A DNA stretch of 5,988 bases from an uncultured Varibaculum sp. (GCA_947253735.1 CAMYAU010000090.1:1-5988), one strand, 5' to 3'. Counted from the first letter of the stretch, positions 1-5,952 are shown. Numbers and translations are program-made. Notes: generated by a model not told the origin, from the sequence alone.

Positions 1-495
1 CACTATGAACATCGATTGATTGATGACATGGTGGCTTCTTCCCTTAAATGGGAAGGTGGATATGTTTGGGCCTGTAAGAACTATGATGGCGATGTCCAGT
101 CAGATACCGTAGCGCAAGGTTTCGGCTCCCTAGGGCTGATGACTTCGGTGCTAATGACCCCCGATGGGCGCACTGTCGAGGCCGAGGCGGCGCACGGTAC
201 GGTAACCCGGCACTATCGCCGCTGGCAGCGCGGAGAAAAGACCTCCACCAACCCGATTGCCTCTATCTTTGCTTGGACTCGCGGTCTGGCGCATCGCGGC
301 AACCTAGATGGCAGCCCGGAAGTTTCCCACTTTGCCAAGACCCTAGAAGACGTCATTATTTCTACTGTCGAGGGCGGGCAAATGACTAAAGATCTAGCGA
401 CCCTAATTGCCCCGGATCATCCCTGGCTTGATACCGATGGTTTTATGAATGTGTTGATTGAAAATCTGTCTCAGCGCCTAAAACAAGATGCATAA
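1..495 (+). CDS. icd: NADP-dependent isocitrate dehydrogenase, C-terminal part (5' end outside window)
   Basis: This is the 3' end of a gene whose frame is already open at base 1; 164 codons and a TAA stop are present, roughly the last 40% of a family that is usually a little over 400 residues. The enzyme oxidatively decarboxylates isocitrate to 2-oxoglutarate with NADP+, in the cytosolic TCA cycle. Visible hallmarks are YEHRLIDDMVAS at the left edge, the metal/substrate motif NYDGDVQSD with its two catalytic aspartates followed by the isocitrate/isopropylmalate dehydrogenase signature through GFGSLGLM, then AEAAHGTVTRHYR, whose Arg-His pair contacts the NADP 2'-phosphate, and STNPIASIFAWTRGL. 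These place it in the eukaryote-like homodimeric NADP-IDH group rather than the E. coli Icd or the ~740-residue monomeric type. No truncation or frameshift is visible in the part present. A terminator follows, so it is transcriptionally separate from the next genes. Confidence 0.96.
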   Translation, partial: HYEHRLIDDMVASSLKWEGGYVWACKNYDGDVQSDTVAQGFGSLGLMTSVLMTPDGRTVEAEAAHGTVTRHYRRWQRGEKTSTNPIASIFAWTRGLAHRGNLDGSPEVSHFAKTLEDVIISTVEGGQMTKDLATLIAPDHPWLDTDGFMNVLIENLSQRLKQDA

Positions 496-521
496 TTGGG
501 CGCTTGTTAAAGGGAAAGAGG

Positions 522-538
522 TGAGTGGTTACCGCTCA
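522..538 (+). other. small hairpin after icd
   Basis: TGAGTGG and CCGCTCA can pair over seven positions (one G-U) around a three-base TTA loop. It lies 27 bases after the icd stop and just before the main terminator. It could stabilise the icd 3' end or be a DNA palindrome bound by a protein; nothing in the sequence decides between these. Confidence 0.35.
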
Positions 539-561
539 TAAAACTCCTGGTTTAGTGACCT

Positions 562-605
562 ATTTGGGGCGGGCGTGAAAAAGTAGCGTCCGCCCCGAAT
601 TTTTT
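562..605 (+). terminator. intrinsic terminator of icd
   Basis: GGGGCGGGCG (566-575) pairs with CGTCCGCCCC (587-596) with one G-U, around an 11-base A-rich loop. The stem can be extended outward to 562/600 through A-T and one G-U pair. It is followed by AATTTTTT (598-605). This is a classic GC-rich stem plus U-tract reading in the direction of icd, and it separates icd from the downstream operon. Confidence 0.88.
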
Positions 606-610
606 ACTGG

Positions 611-638
611 TTGGGACGAGGAAATAGGCTAGTATTAT
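611..638 (+). promoter_or_regulatory. candidate promoter of the sensor-pfk-pgi operon
   Basis: TTGGGA at 611-616 and TATTAT at 633-638 are spaced by 16 bases and resemble housekeeping -35 and -10 boxes (TATTAT also fits the actinobacterial TAnnnT pattern). The pair lies immediately after the T-tract of the icd terminator and would start transcription near 645, leaving a leader of about 50 bases before the GTG at 698. It is the only good candidate in the gap. No clear LacI-type operator palindrome with a central CG was seen beside it; a 6-bp inverted pair CTAGTA/TACTAG (629-634, 664-669) is too weak to call. Confidence 0.5.
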
Positions 639-684
639 GTAATGGGCCAGGCGGTCAGAAACCTACTAGATGTAGCATGACTTC

Positions 685-693
685 AGAAGGGGG
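685..693 (+). promoter_or_regulatory. ribosome binding site that sets the sensor-gene start
   Basis: AGAAGGGGG ends four bases before a GTG at 698. It supports GTG 698 as the start over an in-frame ATG at 677, which has no purine-rich stretch ahead of it, and over a TTG at 611 that lies within the putative -35 box. Confidence 0.7.
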
Positions 694-697
694 AACA

Positions 698-1540
698 GTG
701 GCGAAGAATCCGCAGGCAGATGCGAAACGCTTTCTGTTAGTAATCCCCCCGATGCCACATAATTCTCCAATGCTCAGCACGGTAATGCGGGCGGCCTTTG
801 AAACCGCAAAAATGGGGATTGATTTAATTCCGGTCCAACTGAAAAACGATCAACTTGATATTGACGCGCTAGCCGACAGTGCAAAACTTATCGGCCCGAT
901 TCTGCCCCTAGTCTCCTTTAACGCAGAGCAAAATAAGCAGTTACAAAGCCTAGGGGTGCAGGTAGAGCCGGCAATCTTTGCCACCGATTCTCCTATGTAT
1001 CCGGTGGTGGCTGCGCTTTATGGTGCCTCCGGGCGAGCCATGGCTTCACGGATGGTTTCCTCCGGACATCGAAACCTGGTTTACCTGTGTTCAGATAGCG
1101 TCCTCCTGAAAAATCTCAATCAATTGCGTTATGCCGGGGTGCTACAAGGATGCATTTTCGGGGGCTGTCCTACCCCCACCATGCTGACCACCGAATATAA
1201 CTCTCCCAATCTATCTGGGGAGTTAGTGCAGATGTTCTCTAAAAATCCCGGGGTAGACGGATTTATCTGTCATAACGATTTCTTGGCTATGGAAGTTGTC
1301 CAAGCGCTGCGGATGTGCGGGCGGATGGTTCCTAATGATTGCGCGGTAATCGGAGTCGGTAATGCTCCCGAAGGCGCCCTATTTAACCCTCCTTTAACTT
1401 CTATTGATTTCAATCCCGAAGCTAGCGGAATAATCTACGCCCAGGCGCTCGGGCAATTCTTGTCTGGTGAAAAGGTTACAGCGCCGGATCCAGCAGAAGT
1501 AGACAAAATGATGACGCTGGTTGCCAGGGGCAGTGCCTAA
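698..1540 (+). CDS. LacI/periplasmic-binding-type ligand sensor protein lacking the HTH domain
   Basis: The 280-residue product begins directly with the effector-binding fold of LacI/GalR regulators (RFLLVIPPMPHNSPML near residue 13) and has no N-terminal helix-turn-helix; the roughly 60 residues that would hold one are absent, and an in-frame stop at 584-586 leaves no room for it. Later landmarks are GASGRAMASRMVSSGHRNLVYL, LRYAGVLQG, VDGFICHNDFLAMEVVQALR (HND at 192-194) and the C-terminal VPNDCAVIGVGN followed by FNPPLTSIDFNPEASG. In most family members the GVGN position (219-222) reads G-Y/F-D-D/N, and the Asp there contacts the ligand; here it is Gly-Asn, so the ligand is probably not a standard free sugar. 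No signal peptide, lipobox or membrane segment is seen, so it should be cytosolic. It ends 25 bases before pfk and is probably co-transcribed with it. By inference it senses a metabolite and acts through protein contact, possibly on PFK; it could instead be a degenerate ex-regulator. Family call is firm, function unknown. Confidence 0.85.
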   Translation: MAKNPQADAKRFLLVIPPMPHNSPMLSTVMRAAFETAKMGIDLIPVQLKNDQLDIDALADSAKLIGPILPLVSFNAEQNKQLQSLGVQVEPAIFATDSPMYPVVAALYGASGRAMASRMVSSGHRNLVYLCSDSVLLKNLNQLRYAGVLQGCIFGGCPTPTMLTTEYNSPNLSGELVQMFSKNPGVDGFICHNDFLAMEVVQALRMCGRMVPNDCAVIGVGNAPEGALFNPPLTSIDFNPEASGIIYAQALGQFLSGEKVTAPDPAEVDKMMTLVARGSA

Positions 1541-1553
1541 AAACCAGCCTTCC

Positions 1554-1563
1554 AGAGGAGGAA
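1554..1563 (+). promoter_or_regulatory. ribosome binding site that sets the pfk start
   Basis: AGAGGAGGAA contains a perfect AGGAGG core, four bases before ATG 1566. It decides in favour of that ATG over an upstream in-frame TTG at 1521 that overlaps the end of the sensor gene. Confidence 0.85.
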
Positions 1564-1565
1564 CG

Positions 1566-3830
1566 ATGGGCCAGCCTACAAATTCGGAACCGAAACGGTT
1601 AGGAGTTTTAACCTCGGGTGGGGATGCCCAAGGGATGAACGCTGCCGTGCGCGCGGTAGTGCGTACCGCCTTGAAAATGGGTGCGGAGCCCTACGCGATT
1701 CTTGAAGGATGGCAGGGGGCTGTTACCGGTGGCGACATGATTAAGCCCCTGGGGTGGTCAGATGTGTCCAGTGTGCTTAATAAGGGAGGCACCGTTATCG
1801 GGACAGCCCGGTGTAAAGAATTCCGGGAACGTTCCGGTCTGCGCAAAGCCGCTAAAAATCTAGTTCTAAAGGGGATTGACCGGCTAATTTCTATCGGCGG
1901 AGACGGTTCCCTAGCCGGGACCAATGAATTCCATGAAGAATGGCCCAGCCTCCTAGAAGAATTGGTGCAGTCAGGGGAGCTGACCCCGGAGCAAGTCGCC
2001 GGACATGAAAAGTTACGAGTTGCTGGCCTGGTGGGGTCTATCGACAATGACCTGGTCGGTTTTGATATGACTATCGGTACCGACTCTGCCCTCCAGCGGA
2101 TTCTGGCAGCTCTGGATGAACTTTCTTCTACCGCGGCCTCCCATCGTAGGACTTTCGTAGTAGAGGTAATGGGGCGTCACTGCGGATATTTGCCGCTAAT
2201 GAGCGCAGTCGCGCGTGGTTGTGACTATGTATTTATTCCGGAGGCACCTCCCGAGGAAGGGTGGCAAAAAACCCTCGCAGACAAACTAGCGGCTGGGCGC
2301 AAAGCCGGCAGACGCGAATCCATAGTGTTGGTAGCCGAGGGAGCTATCGACCATGAAGGTAACCCTATTTCTGCTAATGACGTCTGCGATGCCCTGGAAC
2401 AAGAAACCGGGCAACGCCCGCACCTGACTATTTTGGGACATGTGCAGCGCGGCGGTACTCCCTCTGCCTATGACCGCTGGATGCCTACCGCCCTCGGATA
2501 TGCGGCTGCCTATGAAGTGCTACACCAGGACGATAAATCCCAGCCAGTAATTATTGGAGCCCGTAATAATCGAGTAGCCCGCCTGCCTTTGATGAAAGCC
2601 GTTACCGACACCCGCGCGGTAGCCAAGTTTACCCAGGCCAAAGAATATGAAAAAGCCGTGCAAGCACGGGGCCGTTCATTTAGCGAAATGCTATCTCTCA
2701 ACGCAGTAATGTCAACCCCTCCCCAGGAAGAAGAACTGCCTGAGGGTGCCCGACGGGTAGCGATTATGCATGTAGGGGGACTAGCTCCCGGGATGAATAC
2801 CGCTGCCAGGGCAGCAGTACGGCAAGGAATCGACCGTGGATTCGAAATGCTGGGAATCTACGGCTCCTTCGAGGGGTTGATGTCCGGTAATGTTAAGCAT
2901 CTAGCTTGGGAAGACGTTGAAGGTTGGGGCTTTGATGGAGGAGCGGAGCTGGGAACCTTACGTCCGATTCCTAAGGTAGAAGAATACTATGCAATCGGAC
3001 GAGCTATCGAAGAACAACGCATCGATGCCCTTATCGTAATCGGCGGATACAATGCCTATTTGTCGATCAATCAGATGCGGCAGGAAACCTCGCGTTATCC
3101 GGCGTTTAACATTCCGATGATTTGTATACCGGCCTCCATTGACAATAACTTGCCAGGATCAGAACTTTCTATCGGAGCTGATTCTGCCTTAAATAACGCG
3201 GTATGGGCCCTGGACCGTATCCGGGAATCTGCGGCAGCCTCTCGTCGCTGCTTCGTGGCTGATGCGATGGGACGTCACTGCGGATACCTATCCTTAATGT
3301 CAGGTATCGCGGCCGGAGCCGAGTTGGTTTATCTAGATGAAAACCCATACAACCTGCAAGATCTAGCGAGCGACGTGAAAATGATGCGGGAATCGTTCCG
3401 GGATGGTCGTCGCCTCTGCCTGGTACTACATAACGAAGAGGCCGGAGGTAGGTATGACCGAGAGTTCATTGCCTCCGTGTTTGCTCAAGAATCGCAAGGC
3501 CTTTTCGATGTGCGCCACTCTGCCCTGGGACATTTACAGCAGGGCGGAGAGCCCTCTCCCTTTGACCGGATCTTAGCCACTCGTCTAGTGCGGGCAGCTA
3601 TCCAAGAGCTCAGCGAACAATTCGCACAAAATCGAAGCGAGCCCCTAGGTGTGGGGCTGTCAGCTCAGGGCATAGAGGCCTTCCCATTGCTGCAAATGCA
3701 ACAAAAGGTTGACCCCGAGGTGCGTCGCCCCCTCAACCAATGGTGGTTGCCACTGGTTGATATTATTTCGGTGGTTTCCCGTGACGAATGGGATATTGAA
3801 GTTCGACCACTGCCAGTTACCGACCTATAA
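1566..3830 (+). CDS. pfkA: two-domain (eukaryotic-type) ATP-dependent 6-phosphofructokinase
   Basis: Phosphorylates fructose-6-phosphate to fructose-1,6-bisphosphate, the committing step of glycolysis, in the cytosol. At 754 residues it is twice the usual bacterial length (about 320-340) and consists of two homologous PFK domains. N-half (about 11-385): LTSGGDAQGMN (15-25), GGDGS (111-115, ATP/Mg), GSIDND (157-162, catalytic Asp160), EVMGRHCGY (MGR 202-204), GHVQRGGTPSAYDR (from 291). Gly114 and Gly157 are the residues expected for ATP rather than pyrophosphate use. A linker containing RGRSF (368-372) leads to the C-half (about 397-754): GGLAPGMN (404-411), GGYNAY (493-498) replacing GGDGS, SIDNN (524-528), MGRHCGY (from 568), GHLQQGGEPSPFDR (from 655) and QWW near 725. 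The C-half has lost the ATP-site Asp but keeps sugar-phosphate residues, the pattern of the regulatory half of animal and fungal PFK. Within the N-half, the F6P-contacting Arg six residues before the GHVQRGG His is His286. pgi follows after 27 bases. Confidence 0.96.
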   Translation: MGQPTNSEPKRLGVLTSGGDAQGMNAAVRAVVRTALKMGAEPYAILEGWQGAVTGGDMIKPLGWSDVSSVLNKGGTVIGTARCKEFRERSGLRKAAKNLVLKGIDRLISIGGDGSLAGTNEFHEEWPSLLEELVQSGELTPEQVAGHEKLRVAGLVGSIDNDLVGFDMTIGTDSALQRILAALDELSSTAASHRRTFVVEVMGRHCGYLPLMSAVARGCDYVFIPEAPPEEGWQKTLADKLAAGRKAGRRESIVLVAEGAIDHEGNPISANDVCDALEQETGQRPHLTILGHVQRGGTPSAYDRWMPTALGYAAAYEVLHQDDKSQPVIIGARNNRVARLPLMKAVTDTRAVAKFTQAKEYEKAVQARGRSFSEMLSLNAVMSTPPQEEELPEGARRVAIMHVGGLAPGMNTAARAAVRQGIDRGFEMLGIYGSFEGLMSGNVKHLAWEDVEGWGFDGGAELGTLRPIPKVEEYYAIGRAIEEQRIDALIVIGGYNAYLSINQMRQETSRYPAFNIPMICIPASIDNNLPGSELSIGADSALNNAVWALDRIRESAAASRRCFVADAMGRHCGYLSLMSGIAAGAELVYLDENPYNLQDLASDVKMMRESFRDGRRLCLVLHNEEAGGRYDREFIASVFAQESQGLFDVRHSALGHLQQGGEPSPFDRILATRLVRAAIQELSEQFAQNRSEPLGVGLSAQGIEAFPLLQMQQKVDPEVRRPLNQWWLPLVDIISVVSRDEWDIEVRPLPVTDL

Positions 3831-3857
3831 GCAAAACCAATCTGAACAGGAGAAAAC

Positions 3858-5555
3858 ATGAGCGCCCCGATTGACCCCACTACCACCCAGGCATGGAAAG
3901 AATTAACTAATCTTGCCGATTCGTTCCAGGCGGATATAGCCGGTTGGTTTGAACAGCAACCCGACCGTGCCGAACAGCTCAGTTTCACTGCCGCCGAATT
4001 GCGGGTTGACCTGTCAAAGAACTTGGTGACAGCCCCTGTATTGGAGGCGCTGGCTCGGTTGGCCGCGCAAACCAAAGTTGAAGCTCGCCGCGACGCCATG
4101 TTTGCAGGTGAGCATATTAATACCACCGAAGATCGCGCAGTGCTTCACACGGCGCTACGGCGTCCGCAGGAAGATAAACTTGAAGTTGATGGGCAGGATG
4201 TTTCTGCGGATGTAGCTGGCGTTTTAGAACAGGTTTACGATTTTGCGGAAAAGGTGAGAGCCGGCAAATGGCTGGGGGTTACTGGCAAACCGATTAGCAC
4301 GGTAGTAAATATCGGAATCGGAGGCTCAGATTTGGGTCCCGCCATGGCCTACGAAGCGCTACTTCCCTATGTGAAACCGGGACTGCAATGCCGTTTCGTA
4401 TCGAATATTGATCCCACGGATCTATGCGAAAAAGTGAAGGATCTGGATCCGGAAACCACTCTGTTTATCGTGGCCTCCAAGACTTTCACCACTTTGGAAA
4501 CTTTAACTAATGCCCGGGCTGCCCGCAGCTGGCTGCTAGATCAGTTGGCTGCTCGCGGAATCTGGGAGGGCAAGGATAGCGCTGCTCAGCTAAGTGAACA
4601 GGACTCCCGTCAGGCAGTCTCGAAACATTTCGTGGCAGTATCTACCAACCTTAAGGCGGTAGCCGAGTTCGGTATCGACCCGGATAATGCTTTTGGCTTC
4701 TGGAACTGGGTAGGAGGACGCTACTCAGTAGATTCCGCGGTAGGAACCGCGTTGGCGGTCGCGATTGGTAAAGAAGGGTTCTCTGATTTCCTGGCCGGGA
4801 TGCACGCTATGGACGAGCATTTCCGGACAGCTCCCCTCAGTAAGAATGTCCCGTTGCTGATGGGGTTAATTAACGTGTGGTACCGCAACTTCTTGAACGC
4901 GCCTACCCATGCTGTCTTACCCTATTCCCAATACCTGCATCGCTTCCCGGCCTATTTGCAGCAGCTAACTATGGAATCCAATGGTAAAGCCGTGCGCTGG
5001 GATGGGGCAGCGGTGACCTACGATACCGGTGAAATTTTCTGGGGAGAGCCCGGCACTAACGGTCAGCATGCCTTCTATCAGTTAATCCACCAGGGAACCC
5101 AAATGATTCCCGCTGACTTCATTGCCTTCGCCAACCCCACTTGGCCGCTTAAAGATGGCGACAATGATCAGCACGAGCTATTCTTGGGTAACTTCTTTGC
5201 CCAAACTCAGGCGCTTGCCTTTGGAAAGACCGCTGATCAGGTACGTGCCGAGGGTACCCCGGAACCCATTGTTCCGGCCCGGGTATTCCCTGGAAACAAG
5301 CCTTCTACCTCGATCATGGCGCCGCGGCTAACCCCCTCGGTATTGGGGCAGTTGATCGCCCTTTATGAACACATCACTTTCGTGCAAGGGGTAGTTTGGG
5401 GAATTAACAGCTTCGACCAGTGGGGCGTGGAACTTGGCAAACAGCTAGCCAAAGCCCTCACGCCGGCAATCGCTGGTGACAAAGAGGTCTTGGAGCAGCA
5501 AGATCCTTCCACCAAAGCGATGATCAACTACTACCACGCCAATCGCGAAAACTAG
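3858..5555 (+). CDS. pgi: glucose-6-phosphate isomerase
   Basis: Reversibly isomerises glucose-6-phosphate and fructose-6-phosphate in the cytosol, supplying the substrate of the PFK encoded just upstream. The 565-residue length is normal for the long bacterial/eukaryotic PGI class. Motifs in order: NIGIGGSDLGPAMAYEAL (phosphate-binding SIS region, about 152-169), SKTFTTLET, NWVGGRYSVDSAVG (signature 1; Arg288), MESNGK with catalytic base Glu373, GEPGTNGQHAFYQLIHQG with ring-opening His404, and GINSFDQWGVELGK (signature 2; Lys528). All residues known to be catalytic in rabbit PGI therefore have counterparts. VDS in place of the LWS of E. coli and animal signature 1 is, as I recall, common in actinobacteria. 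The start ATG has AGGAGA (3848-3853) four bases upstream. The 27-base gap after pfk has no terminator or promoter, so it is most likely the last gene of the operon; the terminator candidate lies 44 bases after its stop. Confidence 0.98.
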   Translation: MSAPIDPTTTQAWKELTNLADSFQADIAGWFEQQPDRAEQLSFTAAELRVDLSKNLVTAPVLEALARLAAQTKVEARRDAMFAGEHINTTEDRAVLHTALRRPQEDKLEVDGQDVSADVAGVLEQVYDFAEKVRAGKWLGVTGKPISTVVNIGIGGSDLGPAMAYEALLPYVKPGLQCRFVSNIDPTDLCEKVKDLDPETTLFIVASKTFTTLETLTNARAARSWLLDQLAARGIWEGKDSAAQLSEQDSRQAVSKHFVAVSTNLKAVAEFGIDPDNAFGFWNWVGGRYSVDSAVGTALAVAIGKEGFSDFLAGMHAMDEHFRTAPLSKNVPLLMGLINVWYRNFLNAPTHAVLPYSQYLHRFPAYLQQLTMESNGKAVRWDGAAVTYDTGEIFWGEPGTNGQHAFYQLIHQGTQMIPADFIAFANPTWPLKDGDNDQHELFLGNFFAQTQALAFGKTADQVRAEGTPEPIVPARVFPGNKPSTSIMAPRLTPSVLGQLIALYEHITFVQGVVWGINSFDQWGVELGKQLAKALTPAIAGDKEVLEQQDPSTKAMINYYHANREN

Positions 5556-5569
5556 CCTGTATTAACGCG

Positions 5570-5679
5570 GGGGGGGGGCTAGATTTTTCCTTCCGCCCAA
5601 GAATTCGGGGAAAGACTTCGGTCTTTCCCCGAATTCTTATGCCCACCGCACCTACTCGGATAAAATCTAGCCCCCGCCC
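5570..5679. repeat. nested palindrome downstream of pgi
   Basis: Two inverted repeats are nested. The outer arms GGGGGCTAGATTTT (5574-5587) and AAAATCTAGCCCCC (5662-5675) match perfectly over 14 bases, with three more G-C pairs outside a single G/G mismatch (5570-5572 with 5677-5679). Between them lies a perfect 18-bp inverted repeat, 5599-5616 with 5621-5638. The whole could fold as one long arm with an internal loop or act as two separate stems. The perfect outer arms could be the ends of a small non-autonomous element, but no target-site duplication is visible at the borders. Confidence 0.7.
5599..5640 (+). terminator. probable terminator of the sensor-pfk-pgi operon (TTCG-capped stem)
   Basis: A perfect 18-bp stem closes on C-TTCG-G, the hyperstable UUCG tetraloop in RNA. 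If the GC-rich core CGGGGAAAGAC (5606-5616) pairs with its partner (5621-5631), the following AATTCTTAT is a short, imperfect U-rich tail, which fits an intrinsic terminator for transcription coming out of pgi. Being nearly symmetric, it could also stop transcripts from the other strand, although the tail there is poorer. The absence of a clean U-tract is the reason for moderate confidence. Confidence 0.65.
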
Positions 5680-5707
5680 ACAGCTGGGATTGAATAACCC
5701 CTAAGAT

Positions 5708-5723
5708 GCGTTAGTAATCGTGG
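5708..5723 (+). repeat. direct repeat, copy 1
   Basis: GCGTTAGTAATCGTGG matches the sequence at 5864-5879 in 14 of 16 positions. Its last two bases overlap the left arm of the long palindrome at 5722. Confidence 0.45.
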
Positions 5724-5809
5724 TTGGCGTGGTAAAAGATGCGAGAGGGCGACTTGAGCCGAGCGCAGCAAGGCTCACCAGAGCCCCGAGCGCTTTTACC
5801 GCACCAACC
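5722..5809. repeat. long imperfect palindrome / candidate REP-, MITE- or structured-RNA element
   Basis: GGTTGGCGTGGTAAAAG (5722-5738) faces CTTTTACCGCACCAACC (5793-5809): 17 positions pair with one C/A mismatch and one G-U. Inside, GGGC (5747-5750) can pair with GCCC (5783-5786), and TGAGCC (5755-5760) with GGCTCA (5772-5777) around an 11-base loop. The result is one 88-base rod with internal loops. The inner part has the GAGCGCAGC-rich composition typical of dispersed intergenic repeats. It lies in noncoding DNA with no U-tract after it, so a simple terminator is unlikely. Whether it is transcribed or repeated elsewhere in the genome cannot be seen here. Confidence 0.6.
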
Positions 5810-5863
5810 TATTCCTGGGAACGGCGATATATGTTTTCAAGCGGGAGGAAAAATCAAGCCCTC

Positions 5864-5879
5864 GCGTTGCTAATCGTGG
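5864..5879 (+). repeat. direct repeat, copy 2
   Basis: GCGTTGCTAATCGTGG is the second copy of the repeat at 5708-5723, differing only in the two central bases. The copies start 156 bases apart and bracket the palindrome, which could be a trace of an inserted or duplicated segment or simple chance. Confidence 0.45.
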
Positions 5880-5952
5880 CGTCGATTTTTTGCTAGAGGC
5901 TGGCTATGTAGCTTTGTAGGCTTTGATCTCCGTTGACTCGTACCCGGGGGTA

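Noticed and set aside
611..697. Longer sensor protein starting at TTG 611 or ATG 677
   Set aside because: TTG 611 lies inside the likely promoter and has no RBS. ATG 677 also lacks one. GTG 698 has AGAAGGGGG at proper spacing, and the extra residues have no resemblance to an HTH.
1521..1565. pfk start at TTG 1521, overlapping the sensor gene
   Set aside because: The TTG has no RBS, and ATG 1566 with AGGAGG starts right before the conserved PFK fold.
1691..2047. Open frame on the minus strand inside pfk (118 codons)
   Set aside because: It lies fully antisense to conserved PFK motifs, has no recognisable domain, and is explained by the codon usage of the real gene.
1896..2051. Pyrophosphate-dependent rather than ATP-dependent PFK
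   Set aside because: PPi enzymes usually have GGDD and a Lys before T/S-ID; here GGDGS and GSIDND carry the Gly residues of ATP enzymes. Only an assay would be final.
3665..4126. Open frame on the minus strand across the pfk-pgi junction (153 codons)
   Set aside because: It is antisense to two well-supported genes, with Ser/Arg-rich low-information translation and no family resemblance.
5122..5331. Short + strand open frame within pgi in another frame
   Set aside because: It overlaps the conserved C-terminal half of PGI, and its translation resembles no known protein.
5849..5890. AAAAATC/GATTTTT as a bidirectional terminator
   Set aside because: The seven A-T-rich pairs would enclose a 28-base loop with no stable GC stem.
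5907..5923. Tandem TGTAGCTT / TGTAGGCTT repeat
   Set aside because: Two imperfect 8-9 base units are easily expected by chance.
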